Shown piece by piece: positions 23,960 through 35,188 of a DNA stretch of 64,000 nt. Position numbers and translations under genes: made by a program. This DNA is from Apostichopus japonicus. Taxonomy: Eukaryota; Echinodermata; Holothuroidea; Aspidochirotida; Stichopodidae. Position 1 is the stretch's first letter. The number at the start of each line of letters is the position of its first letter. The stretch spans positions 16,438,821 to 16,502,820 of the forward strand of contig NC_092578.1 in assembly GCF_037975245.1 (NCBI RefSeq), given 5' to 3'. The notes beneath the pieces are model-generated. The model was given only the letters and a program-made list of their open reading frames with translations. It was not told the origin of the DNA and made no database searches.

Positions 23960-26900
23960 TTGAGACACCATGACCGAATATTTAGTTATTGTCAGTATTT
24001 CCATACTGATACTGATATTGATAAATGACGTCATCTTAGGACCCAGTTCAATGTTGTCGTGAGCAGGCCCTCTTGGACCTAGTTGGCGAACACGGCGAGA
24101 TGACTTTGTCGATATCCGGTTACCCAAGTCAAGCCATGTAGACTCCAATCATATACTCCTATATCAAGATATGTGAACTTCTATATTGAAGCCTTTATAC
24201 GCGAAGATATCGCCGCTGTTCTTTGAATTTCGCTTCCTCCCTCTGTAAATGCCCAGCCGGTAACAGAGCAGATGGGACATTCCATTGGGGGCAATGCAAA
24301 CGTTGTCTTAGTGTAATGTTCGTGGTATGACAATATATGACAAATAGATTAGCATCAGAAGACTCCCCAAGACCTAACCAATTTCTAAGAAGGTCCAACG
24401 ACGTCTGCTGGAATCAAGGTTGACATGGTAAAGAAGATGCTATTTTTGGTCACATTTAGACTAACCTTACCGTAATGTGACACTGGAAACTATCCTTACT
24501 ATCCGTGATTGAATTTGTGTGGAAGGACAAGAGGTGTAGGGGGGGGGGGGGGTTGGGAGTGGCAGAATGGATAAGAAATATGTTTTGTAGACATCATTAT
24601 ATGATATTGTATAAAGTGGAAGCGAAAAGAAAGACGTCATTGGTACACTCTGCTGGGACAGATCATGAATTTGATAAATGGGGGTGTTTGTGTGGCCCTG
24701 GGATCTTTAGAGCCGACTCACAGGCGTGTATTTCAGTCGGGGGGTTTTCATTGGGGGGGGGGGGGGAAGAGAAATAGAATGTTATGTAAGGAATGGTGCA
24801 TCCTGAGGCATATTTTGGCTATAAGTTAGGTATATGATTAAAAGTCTGCTTGCATGAGGTTCCGTTAATGTCTACCGTTTCAATTGTAGAACTCTTAGAA
24901 CGTTCACCTGCGTGATTCGTAAGTGCATATATGTAAATCGCGTTTCCCAATGTTGAGTAAAAATCGCCGTCCGATGAAGTATTTCCAAAAGTGTGTTCTC
25001 ACGTACATTGAACAATATAACCTGCTGAGAAATCAACAGTTCTACAAAACCAAAATAAATACCATGTGCTTAATTTCTAGTTTCCTTCGGCACTGTAGTT
25101 TTTTCTACATACACTATTGCAAAATCTAATATTATCATTTTAATGTATTCTGTAAAAATTGTTGTAACTGGAATACAGAACATGCTCTTGTTTAACGCTA
25201 TCAGTTTTGTGTATAGGCCAAGAAGGCTGAGAAATCAACAGTTGTACACCAAAAATGAATACTAGTGCTCAATTTCATGTTTCCTTAGGTATGGTTGTTT
25301 CATTTGTGCATGTATACAGACTTCGGAAACTGAGGGAAGAATTGAGTGTGTAAGTCAATGGATCAATTAATTGTGGTAACTAATCTATGTAATAAATAAT
25401 TACTTTGAATATCTGATATTTCGGTATTTATACATGCAACATGCCCTTTACTAAAATAAATCAAAGTAATAATTAATATCTTTAATAATGAAATTAAAAA
25501 AGTTATCCATACCGTTTTTGTCTTTCATATTTATTCACATACTTCGCATGCGAAAGTTGTCAAAATAAAACGATTGAAATCTACATCATTCTTTGTTTTG
25601 AAAATGCTTTTAATAAATGAGGAATGTAAAACAAGGGGAACTTATCCGCTTTAAATTACCCAATTGGGCTCACTTTCATATGCTTAATATCATGTCATGC
25701 TTCATAACTCTTTTTACTTGTCACAGTATGAGCAGTATGGGTATCCCTGTTTGTATTAGATACATACAGTTTCGAAACTGTTTGTACTGCTAGTAAGATC
25801 GCTTCTATAAGATTGAGGTGAGAGAACAGTATAAAGTGCTTAAAAGTATTAAATAATTGTCACAGATGGCTTATCAAATTCTACATATATAGCATTATGT
25901 CACTAGCAACCATGTGATAATAATCTTTGATTAGTTGCATACATGGAAACTAAAGTCATGTAAACCATAACAGTCTTTGTACTGCTTGCCTGTGGTGGAT
26001 TTTTATACAAAATAATTTTGACTTAAAAAGGGGAAAAGTTTGTACATTTCTGATTTTCGCTTGTGATTATACTATACTTTACACGATTAATCTGTACGTC
26101 AATTTTGTTAGAATCATTTAACAATTCACTTATATATAGGGTTATCAATTTCATTTCGTTAATCTTATTTTGATGAATTGCAAGTTTATTTTTAAGGCTT
26201 TGGTAAATTGATCAAAATTGTCGAAAGCTCGGTAGTATTGAGACCCTCCCGTATAATTCCACGAGTACAGTGACTGCCAGAAAATGTTACCCTAATTGCT
26301 CGGTAAGGAACGATACAACACATCATAAAACCCACAACATTTCAGCTATCATTGTACAGTATATACCTAGTATATACCTTGTGTGCAAAATATTGATTCT
26401 AGTCTTCGGTGATACTGAAAATCACACCTTTCTACATGTAGTGTAGACATCTGGTTAGGCTTCCAATTGATTGACACGTTAGCCACGTGGTTAGGCCACA
26501 CACTGATACCTGCTGTATAGTTCGCAAACATCACAATTACTGTACTGCTATGTATAATAAGTTTGGAAGGAAGAAAAACCGCTGTAGGACACCTATCGGT
26601 ACAGCTTCCTAAAACATAACTTTGGACCGGAAGAAGCGCTATGAACAAAACGGTTTGGTTCCTGATATAAAACTGTCTGTCATTGTAATCTCAGATTGTT
26701 GAACTTTTAGAGAATTTTGGCGGCATTGGCTCAATGGAAGAGAGAATGACCAGGTGAACGCGTGTACGCTACAAAGACATTCATTTTACTAACTATTAAC
26801 CGTGTAGTAGAATTATACAAAACGATGGATCGTTGAAATTTTCAGTTGCATAGCAGGCGACTAAGGATGCAAGCAGCTTTAACTAGTGGAGAGTAATACA

Positions 26901-26995
26901 TATTGGAAATTATTGCACTTCGATTATTCATGAAGGTGATAAATCAGTCTTGTCTAAAACCTTAGCAATTAAGTGTCACGGATTGAAAATGGACC
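23960..26995. other. Intron or intergenic sequence before anchor exon d
   Basis: Poly-G tracts at 24540-24552 and about 24757-24768, otherwise AT-rich. The phrase gaaatcaacagtt(c/g)tacacc with flanking context occurs twice (about 25030 and 25230), a partial duplication. No gene seen. Confidence 0.4.
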
Positions 26996-27572
26996 ATGAT
27001 TTCGAGGAGAGGTCTAAGAACGATCCGAAGACGCTGTTTACGTTCGAAAACAACACTTTTATTTGTTGCTGTAATTGCGTTATATTTTTGGCGCCAAAGA
27101 TCACTGATATCGACATCAGACGCCTCATATCAAAGAGAGTTTGATCTTCAACATCGAGATGATTACTATGCATATCAATACGGAGTGGGTAAAAATGAAA
27201 AAGACGATGGAGCTAAAGGCATCTTATTAGAAGATGGGAATCAGGAGAACATTCCGGAGGAACTTGATGCAGGGCAATTTGAGGAAGAGGACGACAGTTT
27301 GAATGGATTTGAAAAGATAAAGAAGAATTTAGGTATCGAGGTGGAAGAAGAAGCTGAAGTAGAAGAAGAGCAGAATGTAAGAGATCTGTTTCAATTAAAT
27401 AAAGCTTTCCAAAATGGAAAATCAAAACAGAACGCTCTGAATAAGTTAAAGGAGATTCTGGGTCTTCCACCTGATGATGATGCTGTGTATGATGGTTCAC
27501 TGATTGCGGATCCAATTGATAAAATGGAAGCAGACGACAACGAAGAAGAAAAAAATGGCGGTAAAAAGAAAG
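26996..27572 (+). CDS. GALNT: GalNAc-transferase first exon d: anchor and acidic stem
   Basis: ATG at 26996 gives [20 protein letters not shown] with eight basic residues, then a helix [12 protein letters not shown], the classic type II Golgi topology, then about 160 residues rich in D and E. A donor AAAG|GTGATG at 27573 and another at 27561 (GGCG|GTAAAA) are both phase 1, so 12 bases may be optional. The frame runs on to a stop at 27637 if neither is used. An out-of-frame ATG sits at 26990. Confidence 0.75.
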
Positions 27573-30500
27573 GTGATGTCATTAATATCTTAGGCTTATT
27601 TTCTGTAATCGCAATCAGTGATGGTTTTGTTCAGTAACTGTATAGGGAGGCGAATGGTCCCATTAAACACCCTGCTGCAAAATCATTAAAAGAAATTATA
27701 TGCCTGTTTTAAAAAGTCGTATAAGCTCCACGTGACTTTTGTGCTCGGATAGGCAATAGGGTGAACTGACCCGAAGTTTGATTAAAACCAGCTAAAAAAT
27801 CAATCGGGGGGGGGGGGGGGGGAGGATGGGGTTGTTGATGCATGGGGCTTCGGGCAGGAGGAAATTATTCGCTAATGCATAACTTTTAATCAGACATTAT
27901 CGTTAATATTTAAACAATTTCGCTCTGATGTATAAGTAAACCTACGTCACCAATTTCTACTTTATTTTATTTCATTTTCTTTTAACGCTTAGTTGCTTGT
28001 CGATTCAAAAAGAAATGCATATTGGCCCTTCTTTAACTTTTGCAACTAGGGATTGTTCTATTGCCAAGTATCCTATAACGTTCAATGGACAACATAAATT
28101 GCGTCAGTAATTGATGCATGCTTTGACTGTATGTTTTATGTGTGATTTTCGTTTATAATTTTTATAATTCACTTTCAAAAACCATTAAACATATCAGCAA
28201 TAGAGTTGATTTATAATGGCATGATGTATGTTTTAATTGTGTATCAAAACATTCAAACGAGTCTAACATTTGTTTTTGTTTTGTTTTTTTCTGAGCAGGA
28301 AAACTAGGAAAATTAAAGAAGAAAACCAAATTGAAACCGCTCGATTTTGAAATTGGAGAAATAGATCGAGATTTGCCAGACGTCAGACCAAACGAGTGAG
28401 TGAATAAGTATAAAATATATCAAGCGGAATTATATAAATCATACTGAAATACCAAATATTCTGTAGTTGATTTCATTCATTCATTCAATCATTCATTCAT
28501 TAATTTGTTCGATCATTCGTTTGTTCGGCATTCATTCATTGATTCTTTCATTCATTCATTAATTAATTAATTCATCGATCCATTAATTCATTCACATATC
28601 CATAAATCCATCCATCCATTCATTCGTTCGTTCGTCTGTTCGTCCGTTCGTCCATTCGTCCGTTCGTCCGTTCTTCGTTCGTCCATTCGTCAATTCATTC
28701 ATTCCTTCATATATTCGTCCATTCATCCATTCGGCCATCCATTCATCCATTCATCCATCCATTCATCCGTTCATCCACCCATCCATTCATTCGTATATTC
28801 GTTCGTTCATTTATTTGTTCATTCATCCATCCATTCATTCATCCGTTCATCCATTTGTTCCTTTATTTACTTTCTAATGATTTTTGTTATTTGATTCTTA
28901 ATCTTCTTATATATATATTCCAGATGCAAACACAAGTCGTACCCTGATAATCTACCCACGGCGTCAATAATAATCGTGTTTTATGACGAGGGACTCAAGA
29001 CATTACTCAGAACTGTGCATAGTATCGTCAACCGATCACCACCTCACCTCATCAGCGAAATCATTCTTATTGATGATTACAGCACCAGAGGTTAGTATTA
29101 TAGTACCATCACAGTGCCCATCGTAGCGTACACTTTTTTCCCCTCCCGTCGGTACGAGATGGTATTGCCTTATTTAACACATGTAGAGCCAAGCTACGCA
29201 GACAAGTATTATGTAAGGGGAGATATAGCTTGCACACAGGTCACGCGGACGATGTTCCTGATGTCATCATATTGCCCAGCGTAGCATACACTTTTCCCCC
29301 ACCCGTCGGTTCGAGATGGTATTGCCGTATTCAACACAGAGCCAGGCTACGCAGGCAAGCATTATATAAGGGGAGATATTGCTTGTACCTAAGCACACAG
29401 GTCACGCGAACTATACGTTATATAAGCTTCTGGTCAGGTAACAGACCCCAAGCAGTTTTCAATTTCTCTTATTTTTATTTTTCCTCTGTTCAGAACATTA
29501 CACGAATGAACTAAAGGTACAATTACGTCAGATCAACTATCCCATAATAATCAGACGGACAAAGCAGAGGTTCGGATGGGTCCTCGCTAGGATCCAAGGG
29601 GCTGAATACGCCAAAGGAGACGTCCTCATTTTCCTCGACGCCCACACAGAAGTAACTGAGGGATGGCTGGAGCCGATATGTGCGAGAATAGCTGACGATG
29701 GGTTCGTAAAACTAAACATACAATTCAAATTAAAAACATGGTTTGAGTTCCTATAACTGGTCACTAGTGTCTCCATCAAGTGTTCCTGGTATCAATGTAA
29801 ACAAACGAATCGCTATTGAAGACAGAGATTCATGTTGATATGAACATTTGCGTTGCTCTCATTACTAGTATTGTTATGCAAATTATTTCAGATGTTAGAA
29901 CTCTTCCTCTTTGACCTATAACGGTCGTCACTATAAACTGGTATCAATCCAATCCCTGTGATTGATAAACAGGTGTTGTCCGTTTATTAAGCTTTCATAA
30001 ACTATACTCTGTATTTAAAATCTGACCTGCCTATTATAGAGTATTTGTTCTTTATGATCAGTCACAAATTAAACTGTTTCTTGACCTCATGTGATCCTTT
30101 CCAACTCGATGAGCTTACTTAATTCCTTGACAGATTTTATTTTTAATTCATCGTGATTAAGTCTTGTTTGGTTTTGTGATTTCCTTTGAATGATATATTT
30201 TCAAATGTGATTTGATTTGATTTTCTTATAGGCACATCGCGGTGTTTCCTATAATTGATCATATTGAACCCAAAACACTCGAGTACGTCAGTGAATCCGA
30301 ACATTCCGTCAAAGTTGGCGTTTTTGATTGGTCGTTAGGTGTCACGTGGCAGAATAAACTAACCCACGGCCACGATCCTACCAATCCGATACCTTCACCG
30401 GTTATGGCAGACGCGGTGTTCGCGATTAACCGCGAATATTTTCTTAAATTGGAAGGTTACGATTCTTTCTACACCACGGAGGACACTGCGGACCTGGATT

Positions 30501-33500
30501 TATCGTTTAAGGTAAAAATAAATTTCAAAATACCCCAAACGACCCTTTCATTCGAAATGCCGCGAAAGGGTTGTCAGGGCGCATCACGTGATAAAGTGAA
30601 CATTTCCCACAATACCTTTCGAGGGAAATAAGATCGGAGATGTGTGGTGTGGTTGTTTGCTGTCAAAAAGAGACATATGATCTTGCCTGAAATTTAAAAT
30701 CTGCGTTGCAAGCTCAAACGAACAAAGAATATTGTGATGTTTTAATTCAACCTTAAATAGCAGAAAATTCCAGCGTTGCGGAAGGACAGTGGGTGGGGGT
30801 AGCCGGGGGGGGGGGTATTCCGCTCTAAACCAAACCCTCTTCTACTATATACACCATGTTTGTCTAATAGATGAACGGATTTAGGACGAGGTTTTGAGGA
30901 AGGCATTTGTCGTCCAAGCGGCGTCGGTCATGTTCATGACTGTTACAAATGTTCACACCGAGTTATTCCAATGTCGCTGCAATTCATTCTGTGACATCAC
31001 AAACATTGTTTTCACTATAGGCCTATGTTCATTCCGTACATGGTGGGCCACCCATTTTTTTGTGTGTGAATGAAATATTCATATACTTCACTGTGAAAGT
31101 ATATATGTGTAGGCTTGCAATGTTCTTGTTTGTGTAGGGATATATGGGAAGGAAGTGTGTTCTTTTGTTCATAGAAATAGGGTATAGGCTTACAATTAAG
31201 CCTACCTGTGATAATATAAGGTGTCGTGATCTCAATTAAAAAGTGGAATGATGTTATTACATTTTTCGGTATTGCATTCGCATATAATACCTGCATGCAT
31301 GTGTATGTTTGCATTCCTCGTTGTATAAAGCAGGATCGTTTCTGACGAATTTAATTTATTTCATAGATATGGATGTGCGGTGGGTCCATAGAACTCCTAC
31401 CATGTTCCCATGTGGGTCACCTCCATCGACACAGCTTACCTTTCCAGCTCGCTGGTAGAGGTGAGATCAACGATAAGAAGAGACTTGCAGAAATCTGGTT
31501 CGGGGAATATAAAAATTTCTTCTATACAATCTTTCCAAATGCGAAGAAAGAGAGTCCAGGCGATTTAATCGACGAAGAGGCTTTAGTGCAGAAACTCAAT
31601 TGTAAAACGATATATTGGTATTGGGAGACGGTTTATCCGGAGTCGATATGGCCGGTTAACGGTGAAAGATACGGTGAGGTAAGACCATGATATAAAATGA
31701 TATCTATAGAATATTTAAAAAAAAAAAGTGTGAGAACACCTGGAGGGAAATACTCCCAGTATTGAAAGTCTAGAGTGAATATTGACACAACTGCGCATGA
31801 GCAATGATGTACGGTCAATTATTACGAACCTGACGTTAAATGAATGAAAATTGATAACGTTTCATATTTTCAACGGTGTATTAGTTATTACGTAATAAAT
31901 ATTTTAGTCTGTAAAGTGTATACGGAGTAACCCACAAACAGTTTTGGGAGGGGGGCTGGACATATCCACCTTAAAAATCCCCTAGTTTAATTAAACGCCA
32001 GTAGTGTTGTTGTTATACTATCGGTTTAGCTGATAAATCCAATCGGCTCACGAATGCCTTTGTAAACCTAACCACTTCCCCGCCCATAATAAACGAATTG
32101 TTGGTTTACATCTCTGATATTGAGCCATGTACTCCCGAAAGATTGATCTGTTGCATTACAGTTGGAGATGTGCTTGAATATTCATAACATTGATTTAACG
32201 AAAAGGTCGACCATTCGATTGATGACCTTTGAACCTAGAGCTCTCTCTATAAGTGGCCCGTCCTTATGTAGCTGCTGATACATTTGTGACACTTTAAACT
32301 ATTTATAGCAAATGGGAAATTTCCTGACTCAATCGACTACTTCTGATAACATTACAACAACCAATAAACAAGTATATGAAATGGCTCTGTCATTGGCTCA
32401 TTGCATGACTGACCGAATAAACACATAGCTGTTCATAGATACTAACATGGCGAGTGTGAATGCTTAGACATTCTTATTACCGTTTACTATAAACTGGATA
32501 TTCGCAAGATATAGATGTGACGTCATCACTGACGACATGTCCCTTGTTTTCATAACATTGCAGTTACATCACAAGGAGACAGAGAAGTGTCTGGACATTG
32601 CTGTTGAGGAAAATGACCATCTTATTCAGAGCGCAGTTGCATCTGTTATTGTATGTGATGGGGCTGGAACTAGTCAGGTATGGATGCCAATTGGTGACAC
32701 CTTTTGTGTTCTTTGAGTCATAAATTCAGATCTCAATTAGGGAAGTGTCAGGGGGGGGGGGGGTATGAGAGGAGGGGTACCAGACGGGTACAGATACCAA
32801 TTTGTGCGATGTTTCTTGAGCCATACAAATAAACATCAGAGAACAATTTTCTGTTCCGTTGAGTCATTCATGCATGTCTCGGTTATGATAGTGTGAAGGG
32901 GTAGTGGATGGGTTTGGGGGGGGGGGGGGTACCAGTCAGATATACATACCACATGGAGACACGTTTTAGTCCTTTAAATCGACCATAGATAACAGTATTA
33001 TAGTAAGAGTGGGGTAACGGATGATTGTTTGTAATCGAGAGGGTGCTGTTTGACTCTTAACACTCGTGGCAGCATGAGCCGGTAGTAGGCCTATGTTTCG
33101 CTTATATGAACATAATGTAGGACATATCTGATTTCACTGCAAATCAGAAGAAAGAAGGATATTTGCATATTGGGTCTTCAGAAACTACGAATTTGTCCTT
33201 CTTTTCCATTACGTCATAGATATGGATGTTGACTTCTATTGGTGAAATTAGAAATAACTTCCTGTGTCTGGAATCGTTCGATGGAAAGAGTGTCACGGCG
33301 AGCAAATGCCATCAACAGAAGTCAAATCAAGAATGGATGTTCGATTTCTCCGTAAGTAGCCAAAATATGCGTGGCGCTATTCATCTATCTCAGTTTTATG
33401 CATATGATGCATACGACTCATCTGCCTACTCATCCGTTATTTTAGCGACATGTCGCACGCCCAGTTCTGGGAAATACAAGTCTTTTTTTTAGTTGGGGGA

Positions 33501-33975
33501 GTGGGGCGGGGGGGGGGGCTTAATGTGGGGGTAATTACGTAATGATTATGATATAAGATACATATTACATTCACATTGTTTGGGGATAGAGTTAATTCTC
33601 GTAATATTGAATGCTATCAAGTAGTGCATTCCGGATAGTCTGCCCCCTGTCTGATTTTAAGTCAATGTCAGCATAAAAGTAGGCCTATTACGCTACTTTT
33701 CATGACTTTACCTGCATGGCAACTTCTTCCTGTGGGAATGGCCAAAAGACCAAAGTGAGTCAACACAAGTCTGTAATGTAGACTATATATCCAGTTAGGA
33801 AGAATAAGTGTCCGTGTAACAATATTTCATCCATTTGTTTTGGTCATTACAGATCGATAGGATATACCATGCAGCTAGCAGACACTGCCTTCATACTGAT
33901 GCCAATGACAACGTGATACTCAAAGAATGCGAACCATCTCCTGCGCAGTCGTGGAGATTGGCTTCTAGAGGATGA
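26996..33975 (+). CDS. GALNT: Polypeptide N-acetylgalactosaminyltransferase (GT27), long-stem form
   Basis: Nine exons (26996-27572, 28299-28395, 28924-29090, 29494-29701, 30232-30511, 31367-31678, 32564-32677, 33220-33351, 33853-33975) join into 2010 nt, 669 residues, with all phases consistent. Family role: transfer of GalNAc from UDP-GalNAc to Ser/Thr, starting mucin-type O-glycans in the Golgi. Seen in order: basic N-terminus, membrane helix, very acidic stem, a GT-A domain starting [14 protein letters not shown] with [16 protein letters not shown], the metal-binding DxH in FLDAHTE, the loop [24 protein letters not shown], then a ricin lectin domain whose three repeats end in QIW, QEW and QSW, the first with CLD. 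Odd: the WGGEN motif reads YTTED, and MAGG reads MADA. The frame is intact, so I read it as a divergent, constrained enzyme or pseudoenzyme. Confidence 0.93.
27806..27822 (+). repeat. 17-base G homopolymer
   Basis: Uninterrupted G run in the intron after anchor exon d; a G-quadruplex candidate. Confidence 0.95.
28299..28395 (+). CDS. GALNT: GalNAc-transferase common exon 2 (stem)
   Basis: Acceptor ctgagcag, donor gtgagt. Enters in phase 1 (x|GA), reads [20 protein letters not shown] then [12 protein letters not shown]. The LPDxRxxxC segment is the usual lead-in to the catalytic domain. All four candidate first exons fit this acceptor phase. Confidence 0.9.
28467..28866. repeat. Degenerate ATTC/GTTC/ATCC tetranucleotide array
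   Basis: About 400 bp of near-continuous 4-bp repeats (cattcattcatt, cgttcgtccgtt, catccatccatt) inside the intron between common exons 2 and 3. Confidence 0.93.
28924..29090 (+). CDS. GALNT: GalNAc-transferase common exon 3 (start of GT-A fold)
   Basis: Acceptor tattccag, donor gttagt. Encodes [20 protein letters not shown], then [20 protein letters not shown] and [10 protein letters not shown]. These are the nucleotide-sugar-binding strands and are highly conserved in the family. Confidence 0.95.
29116..29411. repeat. Tandem duplication of about 140-155 bp in an intron
   Basis: Two copies (about 29116-29250 and 29273-29411) share gtagc(g/a)tacactttt, cgagatggtattgcc, agccaggctacgcagg-like, ggggagatat and acaggtcacgcg. 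Mismatches and indels show age. A (g)gctacgcaggcaag phrase recurs inverted near 19375. Confidence 0.8.
29494..29701 (+). CDS. GALNT: GalNAc-transferase common exon 4 with DxH motif
   Basis: Acceptor ctgttcag, donor gttcgt (phase 2). Encodes [20 protein letters not shown] and [18 protein letters not shown] is the metal-binding DxH; the usual DAHCE has T in place of C. Confidence 0.95.
30232..30511 (+). CDS. GALNT: GalNAc-transferase common exon 5 with altered catalytic loop
   Basis: Acceptor cttatag, donor gtaaaa. Encodes [19 protein letters not shown], a segment with [10 protein letters not shown], then [17 protein letters not shown] and [19 protein letters not shown]. In most family members these last parts are PTMAGGLF and WGGENLEISF, so the nucleotide-sugar and acceptor-contact loops have diverged. 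Confidence 0.93.
31367..31678 (+). CDS. GALNT: GalNAc-transferase common exon 6
   Basis: 104 codons, acceptor ttcatag, donor gtaaga. Encodes [40 protein letters not shown], then the linker [14 protein letters not shown] leading into the lectin domain. All are standard family blocks. Confidence 0.95.
32564..32677 (+). CDS. GALNT: GalNAc-transferase common exon 7 (lectin repeat alpha)
   Basis: 38 codons, acceptor attgcag, donor gtatgg. [12 protein letters not shown] carries CLD, the GalNAc-binding triplet of ricin-type repeats; the repeat's QxW is completed by the next exon (SQ|IW). Confidence 0.92.
33220..33351 (+). CDS. GALNT: GalNAc-transferase common exon 8 (lectin repeat beta)
   Basis: 44 codons, acceptor gtcatag, donor gtaagt. 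Contains FLCLE and NQEW. The CLD triplet is CLE here, so sugar binding by this repeat is doubtful. Confidence 0.92.
33853..33975 (+). CDS. GALNT: GalNAc-transferase last exon (lectin repeat gamma)
   Basis: 41 codons with stop TGA at 33973-33975; acceptor attacag. Contains HCLHTD and AQSW, the third QxW. The C-terminus is two residues after LAS, a normal end for the family. Confidence 0.93.
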   Translation: MDRIYHAASRHCLHTDANDNVILKECEPSPAQSWRLASRG

Positions 33976-34159
33976 AACTCACAATGAAGTCGATGAATCT
34001 TGCTTCTCTCTGTGCAGTCCTCTCTTATGTTACAATACTAACACGACAATAGGAGAAAGAATCACTGTGAACTGCTGAACTGTGATGTTGTGGCTAGGGT
34101 ACGCGGTGACACATACCGAAGAGACTATGTAAAATGCCAACTATGGCAGCATGGCTGAA

Positions 34160-34165
34160 AATAAA
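34160..34165 (+). terminator. Polyadenylation signal AATAAA of GalNAc-transferase
   Basis: Canonical hexamer 185 nt after the stop codon, the first one in the 3'UTR. Confidence 0.6.
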
Positions 34166-35021
34166 CTTTGGTACACGCGATAAGTTTTCAAAGTGATGGC
34201 GCCATATCTGTTTCAAGTGTTTACATCATTACATTGTTCAACTGTCCATCAAAATCAGTTATGTAAGTTTACTAATGTACGCTATATGAAGTAGGTTTTG
34301 CACAAGAAAGGGTGCAATTAGCTGGTTATATCTCATCACAGAAATGGAAGTACCAACTTCATTGTCCCGATTCCTTTATGCACAGACGGGTATCCCCGTA
34401 TATAGGTACAGTACGTCAGTGCTACGGATAAGTGTAGAACCGGAATAAGTTTTGGTGTGTGCGTGCGTGCGTGTGTGTCATGTGTGTGTTCGTACTTGTG
34501 TAGGGCTCACGACTGGTGATATGGGACAAAACCATTTCCTGTCACCAGTTGTCGAATAACAGAGAGCAAAGTCATCGGTTGTCCAGACAAAGGGTTATAA
34601 TAAATGGAATCTGTCATCGGTTGTATAGTTATACAATAACAAAAATACCATGCATACCATATAGTCACACTCACACCCCCCCCCCCCCACCCGCTCCCTT
34701 AGTTTCTAGGAATCTCAAGGAGAACTCTTAGCAAATTTAGGACGAGTTCCTACGACCGTTTAGAGTTTCCGTTCAGCATATGCTTGTCATTCTAAGATCT
34801 GTTGAGTTGTTCAGCCTTTACGCAACCAAATTCCTAAAAGTAAGGGAACATTCAGAGAAGAACACATTTTGTAGCAACATACAGTTAAACCATGAAAAAT
34901 CAGTTTATCAGGTATATATATATATATAAAACAGAACTAGTATTGTTCGATACAGGTGACAAACGCCTACAGTGGAATTACGACCTTCCTTACCGGTTTC
35001 GAACCTCTGGACATACAATCA
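34166..35021. other. Intergenic DNA after the GalNAc-transferase gene
   Basis: A TG-rich patch (34455-34490) and a C run (about 34676-34688). No gene seen. Confidence 0.5.
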
Positions 35022-35093
35022 GCGTCCATAGCCTCGTGGTTAGGGTGTCCGCGTACAGAGCGGAAGGCCCGGGTTCGAATCCTGGTGGAGGCT
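35022..35093 (+). tRNA. tRNA-like cloverleaf, anticodon ACA; probable SINE head or pseudogene
   Basis: All four stems fold: acceptor 35022-35028/35086-35092 (one G-G mismatch), D stem GCCT/GGGT with two G-U pairs, a perfect anticodon stem TCCGC/GCGGA with loop GTACAGA (anticodon at 35055-35057), and a T arm with loop TTCGAAT (B box GGTTCGAATCC at 35072-35082). ACA would read a Cys codon, but cytosolic tRNA-Cys uses GCA, so a working tRNA-Cys is unlikely. About 50 bp downstream a (TA)n tail starts, as in many tRNA-derived SINEs. I favour a short SINE. Confidence 0.55.
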
Positions 35094-35139
35094 GGAAGTT
35101 TTTTCACTGTCCTTGATTTTGAACTCATTACGACTTTCA

Positions 35140-35140
<1 letters not shown>

Positions 35141-35186
<46 letters not shown>
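35141..35186. repeat. TA microsatellite, possible SINE tail
   Basis: Pure (AT)n of about 46 bp, downstream of the tRNA-like cloverleaf. Confidence 0.9.

Positions 35187-35188
<2 letters not shown>

Noticed and set aside
30512-30631. GalNAc-transferase frame continuing past 30511
   Set aside because: Intron read-through; the family block resumes at 31367 after a good acceptor.
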